Below, piece after piece: positions 27,092 to 35,843 of a stretch of 59,226 nt of DNA. The notes below the pieces were generated by a model that had not been told where the DNA came from, did not search any database, and saw nothing but the letters and a program-made list of their open reading frames with translations. Numbering within the stretch: the first letter of the stretch is position 1; every line of letters begins with the position of its first letter. This DNA is from CAZGAH01 sp964523295 (lineage in GTDB: Bacteria; Desulfobacterota; Desulfovibrionia; Desulfovibrionales; Desulfovibrionaceae): the NCBI GenBank assembly GCA_964523295.1, contig CAZGAH010000015.1:1-59226 (forward strand). Reading direction: 5' to 3'. Both the position numbers and the translations under genes were made by a program.

Positions 27092-27155
27092 CTTCTGTCG
27101 CCGGAGAGCGGACCTTCCGTGGCGCTCCTTCTGTCGCCGGAGAGCGGACCTTCCG
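27092..27155. repeat. Two direct copies of a 28-base repeat
   Basis: The copies at 27092-27119 and 27128-27155 are identical and are separated by eight bases (period 36). Each holds GTCGCCGGAGAGCGGAC. A compact hairpin, CCCGGT-AA-ACCGGG, follows at about 27168-27181. The block lies between cheW and mfd and may be a small repetitive extragenic element or part of a terminator. Confidence 0.8.
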
Positions 27156-27218
27156 CCGGGCATAAAGCCCGGTAAACCGGGTACCACCTTTTCAACGCAA
27201 AACATGCAATAACACGCC

Positions 27219-30200
27219 GTGAGTTTTTCTCTGCCTGCATCTGTCAAGGACGTCCTGTCCGGAGCGGTTTCGACGCAGCGCGTGCTCAAGAGCGGTCTTG
27301 GAACCAAGGCCGTCCTGGCGACCGTCTTGCTTGCCCGCGGAGAAAACGTCGTTTTCCTGGCCCGCGACTTCGCCGAATATACCGAACTCCGGGGGCTGCT
27401 GCGGCTGTTGCAACCGACGCAGGCGCAGGCGGTCTGGGAGGCGTCCTGGGTGATGTTTCCTCCCTACGCGCCGACGCTTGGCAGCGGCGCCGACGCGACG
27501 CAGTGGGCAAAACGCAGCGCGTGTCTCTATGCCCTGGCCGAGGGGAGACGTCCGCTCGGCGTCCTGATGACGGTCGACAATCTGCTGCCCAAATGGCCGC
27601 CCCGCGACTTTTTCGCCTCCAACCATCTCCGGCTGCGCACGGGCGAAGAGCTGTCATCGGAGCTGGTGCTGGAGCAGGCGACGGCCTGGGGCTACGAGCG
27701 GGTCATGCTGGTAACCCGGCCCGGCGAATTGTCGATGCGGGGGGATATTCTCGACATCTTTACCCCGGGCTACGATACGGCCCTGCGCATCGAGTTCTTC
27801 GGCGACACCATCGACGATATGCGCCTGTTCGATCCGGTTTCACAGCGGGCCAAGGGTTCGTTGACCGAGGCGCTGCTGCTGCCGGCTGGTCTGGTCGCGC
27901 CGACGGCCGATGCGGCAGCCCGGGTGTCAGCGCGCTGGCATCGGCAGCGTCGGGAGGGGCAGTTGCATCCCACGCTTGAGCGCGAGCTGCTCCGCCGCCT
28001 GGAGACCGCGCCGGCGACACTGCCGCCCGGGCTGTATCATGAACACTGTTCCCGCCTGCACGAATGGTTTCCCCGATCACCGATCCAATTGATTTCGTCC
28101 TCGGCTGCTCCGGATGGGCATTCGTACGTGGATTCCGTGCTCGAAGAAACGCAATGGGCCTGGGAGGAGCTGTTGCGCTGCGGCAAGGATGACGACGAAC
28201 CGGAATATACGTGGCCGAAATCGTTTTTCCTCCATGAACGTTCCGAAGTCGCGGAGCCGTTGCGCCACAACCGGACCATCTCCTTCGACGACCTGGTCAT
28301 GGGCGTGCAGCAGGATGGCGTGGAACTGGCGGAGACGCCTATTTCCGGCTTCGACGATCTGTTCGCGCGCTACGGTCGCGACCTGGAAGGCCTGAGCCGG
28401 GACCGACCCTGGCAGGCCCTGACCGAGCTGCTCGGCCTTTGGGATCGCACGCGCCGCCAGACCATCCTGAGCTTTCACTCCGAGGCCGGGCGCAAGAAAT
28501 TTCTGAAGCTGGTCGAGGTGGAAGGGCTGCATTTTTACACGGTCTATCAGACGCACTCGCAGGGCCTGTTCGCCCTGGTTTCGCCGTTCCATAAAGGCCT
28601 CGACCTGCACTGGAACCAGGTGCTGATCCTTGGCGAGGATGTGCTTCAGCCGGGCGGAAGCCAGCCGCCCGCGCGCGACAAGGCCTTTCGCGGCCTGGAC
28701 GCCGGCGACCAGCTCTCTCCCGGCGATCTGCTCGTACACCGCGACTACGGTCTGGGACGTTTCCTCGGTCTGGAGCGGCTGGACATACCGGGCGCGGCCA
28801 ATGATTATCTGCTGCTGGGCTTTTCCGGCGATGACAAGCTCTACCTGCCTGTTGACCGGCTGGGTCTCGTCCAGCGCTACAAGGGCCCGGAGGGGTCTGA
28901 GCCGGCCCTGGACCGGCTGGGCGGTGTGGGCTGGTTGCGCGCCCGGGACCGCGTGCGCAAGGCCGTGGAGCGCATCGCGCATGATCTGGTCGAGATGTAC
29001 GCCTATCGTAAAATCGCCAAGGGGTATTCCTACGGTCCCTTGAACGAATACTACCGCGAATTCGAGGCCTCGTTCGGGTTCGAGGAGACGCCGGACCAGG
29101 CGCGCGCCATTCAGGACGTGTTGTCGGACATGGAGCGCTCCGAGCCCATGGACCGGCTCGTGTGCGGCGATGTCGGCTTCGGCAAGACCGAGGTGGCCAT
29201 GCGTGCCGCCTTTCGCGCTGCCATGGAGGGGCGACAGGTTGCCTTGCTCTGCCCGACGACAGTGCTTGCGGAGCAGCATTATCAGAACTTTCGCAGCCGG
29301 TTGCAGGGTTTTCCCCTCAACGTGGCCATGCTCAGCCGCTTCGTTCCTCCGAAAAAGCAGAAGACGGTCATCGAGGCCGCAGCGCGCGGGCAGGTGGACA
29401 TTCTCATCGGCACGCACCGGCTCTTGTCCGCGGATGTGAATCTGCCCAACCTCGGACTGCTGGTCCTGGACGAAGAGCAGCGTTTCGGCGTGACGCACAA
29501 AGAGAAGCTCAAGAAGCTGAAACGGAACGTGGACGTGGTCACGCTCACGGCCACGCCCATACCGCGTACGTTGCAACTGTCGCTGTCGGGCATTCGCGGG
29601 CTTTCGGTCATCGAGACGCCGCCGCGGGAGCGCAAGGCGGTGCAGACGGCCATGATCGAGCGCGACCCGGCCCTGTTGCGCCGCATCATCCTGCAGGAAA
29701 TCGAGCGCGAGGGGCAGGTGTTCTGGGTGCATAACCGGGTGCAGGGACTGGAACGGGTCACGGCCTTTGTTCAGGCTTTGGCACCGGACGCACGCGTGGG
29801 TCAGGCCCACGGCCAGATGCCGGAGCGCCAGCTCGAAGAGACCATGCACCGCTTCTGGCACGGCGAACTCGATGTTCTGGTCTGCACGGCGATCATCGAG
29901 TCCGGCCTGGACTTTCCGCGGGCCAACACGCTGGTGGTGGATCAGGCCCAGATGTTCGGGCTGGGCCAGCTCTATCAGCTGCGCGGGCGGGTAGGGCGCT
30001 CCGACCGGCAGGCCTATGCCTATTTTGTGGTTCCCGCGCTCGCCCATCTTCCGGAGACGGCGCGCGAGCGCTTGAAGGTGGTTCTGGACATGGACTACCT
30101 CGGGGCCGGATTCCAGGTGGCCATGGAGGATTTGCGCCAACGCGGCGCCGGCAACCTGCTGGGCGAGTCGCAATCCGGCCACATTGCCAAAGTCGGCCTG

Positions 30201-30770
30201 GAGTTGTATCTGGAAATGCTTGAAGAGGAGGTCAGGCGCCTCAAGGGCGAGCCTTCGGCCGAGGAAACCGAACCGGAGCTGAAACTGGGTATTGCCGCAA
30301 ACATCCCCGAAGCGTACATTCAGGATTCGCGCGAGCGTCTTCGGTATTACAAGGGATTCGCGTCGGCCCGCGGCGCCGCGGAGCGGAGGGAGCTCGCCGA
30401 TGAGGTCCGGGACCGCTTCGGGCGTCTGCCGGAAGAGCTGCTGAATTTTCTTGCGGTGCTTGATTTCAAGCGCCTGCTGGCTTCGCTGCAGGTGCTCCGG
30501 GCGGACATCCTTCCCTCAGGCCTGTCGCTGAGCTGGGGAGAGCAGACGACGGCGGTGGACCCGGCCAGCATCACCGCCTGGGTAGCCGAACGGAGCGCCT
30601 GGGCCAGACTCCGGCCTCCGTCCACGCTGGACGTATCCTTCAATCCCTCCGGAGCGTTCCGGCAGGAGCTGCAACGTGCGGCAGATGCCCTGAGCCTGCT
30701 GCGTCGGGCGCCCGAAGGCGCCGGACCTGGACAGCGCGTACGCGACCGGAATTCGGAGCATGATGCGTAA
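27219..30770 (+). CDS. mfd: Transcription-repair coupling factor Mfd
   Basis: Mfd removes RNA polymerase stalled at lesions and recruits UvrAB. The 1183-residue product has the UvrB-like N-terminal region and the RNA-polymerase-interacting CarD-like domain (LSPGDLLVHRDYGLGRFLG at about residue 500). Its superfamily 2 translocase has Walker A GDVGFGKTE near residue 650 and the Walker B DEEQ near 750, followed by TRG-type motifs and the TRCF C-terminal domain. The start is GTG at 27219 with no strong ribosome binding site. Its end overlaps the next gene by 8-11 bases, and it heads a folding/repair/translation gene run on the + strand. Confidence 0.96.
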   Translation: MSFSLPASVKDVLSGAVSTQRVLKSGLGTKAVLATVLLARGENVVFLARDFAEYTELRGLLRLLQPTQAQAVWEASWVMFPPYAPTLGSGADATQWAKRSACLYALAEGRRPLGVLMTVDNLLPKWPPRDFFASNHLRLRTGEELSSELVLEQATAWGYERVMLVTRPGELSMRGDILDIFTPGYDTALRIEFFGDTIDDMRLFDPVSQRAKGSLTEALLLPAGLVAPTADAAARVSARWHRQRREGQLHPTLERELLRRLETAPATLPPGLYHEHCSRLHEWFPRSPIQLISSSAAPDGHSYVDSVLEETQWAWEELLRCGKDDDEPEYTWPKSFFLHERSEVAEPLRHNRTISFDDLVMGVQQDGVELAETPISGFDDLFARYGRDLEGLSRDRPWQALTELLGLWDRTRRQTILSFHSEAGRKKFLKLVEVEGLHFYTVYQTHSQGLFALVSPFHKGLDLHWNQVLILGEDVLQPGGSQPPARDKAFRGLDAGDQLSPGDLLVHRDYGLGRFLGLERLDIPGAANDYLLLGFSGDDKLYLPVDRLGLVQRYKGPEGSEPALDRLGGVGWLRARDRVRKAVERIAHDLVEMYAYRKIAKGYSYGPLNEYYREFEASFGFEETPDQARAIQDVLSDMERSEPMDRLVCGDVGFGKTEVAMRAAFRAAMEGRQVALLCPTTVLAEQHYQNFRSRLQGFPLNVAMLSRFVPPKKQKTVIEAAARGQVDILIGTHRLLSADVNLPNLGLLVLDEEQRFGVTHKEKLKKLKRNVDVVTLTATPIPRTLQLSLSGIRGLSVIETPPRERKAVQTAMIERDPALLRRIILQEIEREGQVFWVHNRVQGLERVTAFVQALAPDARVGQAHGQMPERQLEETMHRFWHGELDVLVCTAIIESGLDFPRANTLVVDQAQMFGLGQLYQLRGRVGRSDRQAYAYFVVPALAHLPETARERLKVVLDMDYLGAGFQVAMEDLRQRGAGNLLGESQSGHIAKVGLELYLEMLEEEVRRLKGEPSAEETEPELKLGIAANIPEAYIQDSRERLRYYKGFASARGAAERRELADEVRDRFGRLPEELLNFLAVLDFKRLLASLQVLRADILPSGLSLSWGEQTTAVDPASITAWVAERSAWARLRPPSTLDVSFNPSGAFRQELQRAADALSLLRRAPEGAGPGQRVRDRNSEHDA

Positions 30771-31773
30771 GAGTATTCTTCTCCTTGTCGTCGTGATGTC
30801 GGGCCTGTTCTGGGGCTGCGATTCGCGGCGCGATGAAGCGGGCGTGGTGGCCCGGGTCAACAGCCGACCGTTGTATTTCAAGCAGTTGCAGAACTATTCC
30901 AGGAAAAGNNNNNNNNNNTTGGAGGCCAAATACGACCTTTCGCACCTCGGTTGGACCGGGGGCGTCACCCCGACCTTGGGCAAACTCAAGAAAGAGTACC
31001 GGAAGATACTCAGCGAACTGATCGCCCAGGAACTCATTTTTCAGGTGCTCGAAGAAAAGGGTATTCCGATCACGACCGAGGAGCTGAACCGGGCCGAGGC
31101 GGAAGTGCGTACGGACTATCCGAAAGGCGTATTCGAACGAGTTCTGGTCGAGGAGTACATCGACCTGGAAGTCTGGCGGGAGCAACTGCGGGCGCATCTG
31201 GCCTACGAAAAATTTCTCAACAAGCTGCTGCGGTCGACGATTACGGTGGAACGCAACGAGGCCGAGGCCTATTATGCGCAGAACATCGACAAGTTCACCA
31301 TCCCCCCCAGGGTTGCCTTTCTGCTGCTCACGGGCACGGACAGGGCCGACGTAGCCCGGGCGGCAGAGCTGTGCCAGCAGGAACGCTCCTTCCAGCGGGT
31401 CATGGAGCAGGTCAAGGGCGTGGCCATCCAGGAAATCAAGAGCCGTGACGACCGCCTGCCCAGAAAGTGGAGCGAGGCGCTGAAATCGCTCGCGGTCGGC
31501 GAGGCCAGTCCGGTTTTCGAGGCCCAGCCCGGTTTTGAAGCCGTGCTGCTTCGCGAGCGCACGCCCCTGCAGAAACTCGACCCTGAGCAGGCCTATCCGC
31601 TGGTGGAAAACATCCTGGTCGAGCAAAAGCTCCACAAGGCGTTCATGGCCTGGCTGGAAAACGAGATCAAGGGTGCCGATATTTACATCAGTACGCATCT
31701 GCTGCAAGCGTCGACGCCCGAGGATGACGCGCCGCCGGCTCGTGAGGAGCCGCCGGCCACGCCGCAGCCTTAG
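30760..31773 (+). CDS. SurA/PpiC-type periplasmic folding factor lipoprotein
   Basis: This roughly 337-residue lipoprotein (lipobox LFWGC) has the SurA N-terminal-like chaperone layout. The first conserved block is VARVNSRPLYFKQLQ, followed by helical segments with LIAQELIFQVLEEKGI, and then a parvulin-like domain that begins AEAYYAQNIDKFTIPPRVAF. It probably assists outer-membrane or periplasmic protein folding. The C-terminal tail is Pro/Ala-rich. Ten Ns at 30909-30918 fall soon after the N-terminal block; the frame happens to stay open. Two adjacent ATGs (30760 and 30763) are possible starts inside the end of mfd. Confidence 0.8.
   Translation: MMRKSILLLVVVMSGLFWGCDSRRDEAGVVARVNSRPLYFKQLQNYSRKXXXXLEAKYDLSHLGWTGGVTPTLGKLKKEYRKILSELIAQELIFQVLEEKGIPITTEELNRAEAEVRTDYPKGVFERVLVEEYIDLEVWREQLRAHLAYEKFLNKLLRSTITVERNEAEAYYAQNIDKFTIPPRVAFLLLTGTDRADVARAAELCQQERSFQRVMEQVKGVAIQEIKSRDDRLPRKWSEALKSLAVGEASPVFEAQPGFEAVLLRERTPLQKLDPEQAYPLVENILVEQKLHKAFMAWLENEIKGADIYISTHLLQASTPEDDAPPAREEPPATPQP
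30909..30918. other. Assembly gap (10 N)
   Basis: Unknown bases in the folding-factor lipoprotein gene. The frame is preserved by chance or because the true length is a multiple of three plus one. Confidence 0.9.
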
Positions 31774-31914
31774 CCTGCGCGGCGGCGCTGGATCTGCCGA
31801 CCAGGGGCGCGCTGGACCTGTCGTCCGGCGTGCGTTGCATTGTCCGGCGAAACCGTGTAAAGTTATTGACATTTATCATGGAACCCCGGCTGAAACGATC
31901 GACTCGGAGAAGAA

Positions 31915-32828
31915 ATGCGTAATTATTTCAAGAAAGTCAGGATGATGAAGGCTGTCTTTGGCCATGCCGCCTTGTGGATTGCCGCCGTGGCCTTGACTGG
32001 CGCCATGGCATCGAACGCCAGCTCGGCGGAAGTGGTGGACCGTATTGTCGCCGTGGTCAACGGACAAATGATTACGCTCTCGGAAGTAGACAAGAACGTG
32101 AAAATGTTTCTTGAAGGCCAGGGCGGAGGCATGGCCGACCAGCAGCTGCAGAAGAAAGTGCTGGAGCGCATGATCGACGATATTCTGCTGGCAGAAAAGG
32201 CAACGAAGCTCAAGATTACGGTCACGGAGGGCGAGATAGAGGAATTCATCAGGGATTCCAAAAAGCAAAACCAGTTCACACAGGATATGCTTGTGGAACG
32301 TTTGCGTCTCGATGGCATGACCATGGAGCAATACAGAAACAAGATCAAGCAGATGATCCTTCGCAACAGAATTTTGAGCATCATGGTGCAACGGAAAGCC
32401 GTGGTAACAGATGAAGAGGTGCAGACCTATTATGAGGCGCACAAATCCGAATTCGGGAGCAGCAACACCGTGCATGTGGTCCTGATCGTCCTGCCGGCGA
32501 CCGGCGACGCGGCCGGGCTGAAGGCCAGGATACAGAAAGGCGAAATGGATTTTACCCAGGCTGCCAAAAAGCACTCCATCNNNNNNNNNNGGATCTGCGC
32601 CGGGGACTGGAAAACGCCAAAACGGGCGAGATCGTCGGTCCGTTTTCGCTGGCCGGGAATGCTGCGCTGGCTCAGATGCTATCTACGCAGGGCGGCGCAC
32701 AGCCGTCGGGCCTGGACGCCGTCCGCGACAAGGTTGTCGAGGCCCTGCGTGAAACGAAGCTGGACGGATTGTTCAATGAGTATATCCAGCGCCTCCGGGA
32801 AGAAGCCGTCATCGAAATTCGTTTATAG
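31915..32828 (+). CDS. surA: SurA-type chaperone/peptidyl-prolyl isomerase, interrupted by an assembly gap
   Basis: This periplasmic SurA-family protein has a signal peptide (ending about ASNASSA) and the core VVDRIVAVVNGQMITLSEVDK, which is the classic SurA N-terminal strand. A long helical segment follows, then a parvulin domain starting VTDEEVQTYYEAHKSEF. The ten Ns at 32581-32590 remove the central parvulin region, where a GG-DLGW-type motif is expected. After the gap the correct frame is DLRRGLENAKTGEIVGPFSL to EEAVIEIRL and a TAG at 32826. The open frame that runs on to 32910 is wrong. The frame change is a gap-length effect; this is not a pseudogene call. The ATG at 31915 follows CGGAGAAGAA. 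Confidence 0.85.
32581..32590. other. Assembly gap (10 N)
   Basis: Unknown bases in the parvulin domain of surA. The frames on the two sides do not match, so the real gap is not ten bases. Confidence 0.9.
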
Positions 32829-32906
32829 TGTATTTTTCCGGGGCATTTCGTCGCACAGTGACCCCGAAATGATAGTTTTTGTTCCGAAAGCGGAACGGAG
32901 ATGTCC

Positions 32907-33950
32907 ATGACGTTCAAGGAAGTTGGTGAAGCCTTGCGCGAAGAACGTCTGCGCCGGGGCTTGAGCATTGACGACGTAATGCAGCGGACCAAAGTCGGCC
33001 GGCGCCATGTGGAGGCCATGGAAGAGGGCCGGGTGGGGGATCTGCCGCATCCGGTGTACGTCAAGGGCTTCATGAAGACCTATTCGGGCTTCCTGAACGT
33101 CGAGATCCCGGAAAGCAGCCGGATCGTCGATCTGGCCTTTGCCGAGTACGCGGACCAGAGCGACGCACAGCAGGGGGAATGGTTTTTCACGAACGAGGTG
33201 CCCCTTTCCGCGCGACGCAGGCAGAAAAAGAAGAAAACTTCCGACGGAAAGGGTTCAAGGCACCCTGAATGGCTGTACGTGCCGCTGGTCCTGCTGCTGT
33301 TGTTCGGCATCGGGTTTCTGCTCTGGTTTATTTTTCACACCCAGGAGCCGGCGGTCGTTCAGGAACGGTCGGAGTCGAAGAGCACGGCGTCCACGTCGGC
33401 AGCGCCACCGATTCCGATTCCCACGACATCGTTGCCGCAGGCCGAGCCGTCTGCCTCGCCGGCAGCGCCGCTGGTCCAGCAGCCTGCTCCGCCGCCATTG
33501 CCGCCGGCCGTGCCGGAAACGAGGGCTCCGGTTGCTGTTGCCGCTCCTGAGCCGCTCCAGCCGCCATCCCGATCGACGACAGTCCCGTCGGCGCCGGTCG
33601 AACCCGCTCCGGCGGAAACAGCCGTCGCCCCGCGCGAGCCTGAGGCCCCGCGCATACTCCGGCCCATGGTCATTGCCTCGGAAGAGGCCAAATCTCCGGC
33701 GGTCGATCTCATCAATGTCCTGGAGATCGTGGGCGATGGGGAATGCTGGGTCGAGGCCAGGGTGGACGCGGCCCTGACCACGGATATTTTCGTGCGCAAG
33801 GGCGAGCGCGTGGACATTCGTTTCGTGCAGTCGCTCTCGGTCAAATTCGGCAACATGAAGATGGTCCGCTTGCGCTACAACGGGCGCGAGGTTGCCTCGC
33901 AGGGGGCCGTCGGCGGTGTCCGGACACTGACTTTTCCGCCCGCCCGGTAA
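32907..33950 (+). CDS. rodZ: RodZ-like cytoskeletal membrane protein
   Basis: RodZ links MreB to the membrane and shapes rod growth. The 347-residue product has a Cro/C1-type helix-turn-helix (about residues 5-70, GEALREERLRRGLSIDDV and HPVYVKGFMKTY), a basic stretch RRRQKKKK and one transmembrane helix (VPLVLLLLFGIGFLLWFIF, about 129-147). A long Pro/Ala/Ser-rich periplasmic linker and a C-terminal DUF4115 beta domain (GECWVEARVDAALTTDIFV) complete it. The ATG at 32907 sits six bases after GGAACGGAG; the ATG at 32901 is too close to that site. Confidence 0.9.
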   Translation: MTFKEVGEALREERLRRGLSIDDVMQRTKVGRRHVEAMEEGRVGDLPHPVYVKGFMKTYSGFLNVEIPESSRIVDLAFAEYADQSDAQQGEWFFTNEVPLSARRRQKKKKTSDGKGSRHPEWLYVPLVLLLLFGIGFLLWFIFHTQEPAVVQERSESKSTASTSAAPPIPIPTTSLPQAEPSASPAAPLVQQPAPPPLPPAVPETRAPVAVAAPEPLQPPSRSTTVPSAPVEPAPAETAVAPREPEAPRILRPMVIASEEAKSPAVDLINVLEIVGDGECWVEARVDAALTTDIFVRKGERVDIRFVQSLSVKFGNMKMVRLRYNGREVASQGAVGGVRTLTFPPAR

Positions 33951-33963
33951 ACGGAACGCGGCC

Positions 33964-34734
33964 ATGGAATACACGGAAGATGTCCTGGTGCTGCGCGTCG
34001 GGAGCTTCAAGGAGGCGGACGTCTGGGTCCGTTTTTTTTCGCCGACGCGCGGCGTCATGACCGGCTTTGCCTTTGGCGGCAAACGGAGCCGGCGCCGTTT
34101 CCCGGGGTGTCTCGATGCCTTGAACCGGGTTTTGTTTCATATCAAGAGCAACCGCACCGGTTCGTATCTGTGCCTGAACGAAGGCGTGCTGCTCCATGCG
34201 CCGGTGCGGTTGCGCCAGGATTGGAAACGGCTGGGACTGGCGATGAACTGCCTGCATTTCGTCGAGGCCGTAGCGCCCGATCCGGCCGGGGCGTCCGCGG
34301 CCTTTCGCTGCGTGCGGGAAACCCTGGCCGTCCTGGAGCAGGCCGGGCAGGTTTCGCCGCTGTTGCCGGTATTTTTTCGGGCCGCCCTGGCGTTTTCCAT
34401 CGGCTACCGGCCGCGTCTGGATGCCTGCGGCGTCTGCTCGACAGAGCGCAGGCCCCCGGCCGGTCCTGCCGGCACGGGGGCGGGCTGGCGTTTTGCCGTC
34501 GAGAGCGGTGACGTGCGCTGTCCGCGCTGTCAGGGGCAGTCCGGGGGCCTGGAGCTGCCGCTTGCGCCGCCAACGGCGCAGCTGCTGGCCGATCTGTGTA
34601 CCACGGCGCCCGAGGCATGGCCCACGCAGGCGCTGCCATACCAGACGCGGCGCGAGTGTGCTATGGTCGTGGATCATTTCGTGCGGTATCATCTGGGCCT
34701 TGCCTGGGACCGGGGGCGATTTCATCGGACCTGA
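33964..34734 (+). CDS. recO: DNA repair protein RecO
   Basis: RecO works in the RecFOR pathway that loads RecA on gapped DNA. The 256-residue product begins with the OB-fold MEYTEDVLVLRVGSFKEADV and GVMTGFAFGGKRSRRRF. A helical bundle and a zinc-type knot follow, made of CGVC (about residue 157) and CPRCQG. It is 13 bases after rodZ and precedes glyQ, the order often seen in Desulfovibrio relatives. Confidence 0.9.
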   Translation: MEYTEDVLVLRVGSFKEADVWVRFFSPTRGVMTGFAFGGKRSRRRFPGCLDALNRVLFHIKSNRTGSYLCLNEGVLLHAPVRLRQDWKRLGLAMNCLHFVEAVAPDPAGASAAFRCVRETLAVLEQAGQVSPLLPVFFRAALAFSIGYRPRLDACGVCSTERRPPAGPAGTGAGWRFAVESGDVRCPRCQGQSGGLELPLAPPTAQLLADLCTTAPEAWPTQALPYQTRRECAMVVDHFVRYHLGLAWDRGRFHRT

Positions 34735-34835
34735 GTCCGGAGGCCCGCCGGCGCGGCGAGGCCATTGCCGGTTGCGTTGTCCGCCGTCTGAAGGCGCTCA
34801 CGCATCATGCACTTCGATTGAAACGGGAGAGAGGA

Positions 34836-35732
34836 ATGCATTTTCAGAATCTCATTCTTACGCTGCAAAATTTCTGGGCGGAGTACGGATGCGTCATCCA
34901 GCAGCCTTATGATCTCGAGGTCGGTGCCGGCACCTTTCATCCTGCCACGTTTCTGCGGGTCATCGGTCCGGAGCCCTGGAACGTCGCCTATGTCCAGCCT
35001 TCGCGCCGGCCTGCGGACGGGCGCTACGGCGAGAATCCCAACCGCTTGCAGCACTACTACCAGTTCCAGGTCATTCTCAAGCCGTCGCCTCCGGACATCC
35101 AGGATGTCTATCTGAAGAGTCTGGCCGCGTTGGGCGTGGACAAGTCCCTGCATGACATCCGCTTCGTGGAGGATGATTGGGAATCGCCGACCCTGGGCGC
35201 CTGGGGACTGGGGTGGGAGGTCTGGCTCAATGGCATGGAGGTTACCCAGTTCACCTATTTTCAGCAAGTCGGGGGCATCGATCTGGCCCCGGTGAGCGTG
35301 GAGCTGACCTACGGCCTGGAGCGCATCGCCATGTATCTGCAGGAAAAGGAATCGGTCTACGATCTGGCCTGGAATGACGCCGTGACCTACGGGCAGGTTC
35401 ACCACCAGGGCGAGGTCGAGCATTCCACCTACAATTTCGAGAAAAGCGACCCCGAGATGCTGTTGCGCGCCTTCGATGCCGCCGAGGCCGAGTGCAACCG
35501 GCTGTGCCAGGACGGTCTGCCCTGGCCGGCGTACGATTACTGCATGAAATGCTCGCATACCTTCAATCTGCTGCAGGCGCGCGGCGCCATTTCCATCACC
35601 GAGCGCACCGGCTATATCGCCCGGGTTCGCAACCTGGCGTCGGCCGTCGCCGCGCTCTACGCCCGGCAACGCGAGCAGATGGGCTACCCCTTGCTCCGCG
35701 AGCCCGGGAAGCAGGCCGGACAGGAGAGCTGA
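34836..35732 (+). CDS. glyQ: Glycyl-tRNA synthetase alpha subunit
   Basis: GlyQ is the catalytic subunit of the heterotetrameric bacterial glycyl-tRNA synthetase. The 298-residue product is nearly invariant at key blocks: LTLQNFWAEYGCVIQQPYD, EVGAGTFHPATFLRVIGPEPW, YVQPSRRPADGRYGENPNR and GWEVWLNGMEVTQFTYFQQ. A long open extension upstream lies over recO and is not used; the ATG at 34836 follows GGGAGAGAGGA. The beta subunit follows after about 110 bases. Confidence 0.97.
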   Translation: MHFQNLILTLQNFWAEYGCVIQQPYDLEVGAGTFHPATFLRVIGPEPWNVAYVQPSRRPADGRYGENPNRLQHYYQFQVILKPSPPDIQDVYLKSLAALGVDKSLHDIRFVEDDWESPTLGAWGLGWEVWLNGMEVTQFTYFQQVGGIDLAPVSVELTYGLERIAMYLQEKESVYDLAWNDAVTYGQVHHQGEVEHSTYNFEKSDPEMLLRAFDAAEAECNRLCQDGLPWPAYDYCMKCSHTFNLLQARGAISITERTGYIARVRNLASAVAALYARQREQMGYPLLREPGKQAGQES

Positions 35733-35843
35733 AGTTCCGCTGTCCGGATCGGAATGCCCTGGCCGCGAGCTTCAGTCGGTCAGGTTGCGAATGGCGTCTC
35801 GTTTATGGAATGTCACCCAGAGTAAGAGGAAAATGGTCCCGCC

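Noticed and set aside
27092..27155. Possible CRISPR array
   Set aside because: Only two repeats, an eight-base spacer and no cas genes.
28077..30182. 701-codon minus-strand frame opposite mfd
   Set aside because: Antisense shadow of mfd, whose domains are complete on the + strand.
31915..32910. surA reading frame extended to 32910
   Set aside because: After the N-gap this frame is Arg-rich and unlike SurA; the frame ending at 32828 gives the expected parvulin and C-terminal sequence.
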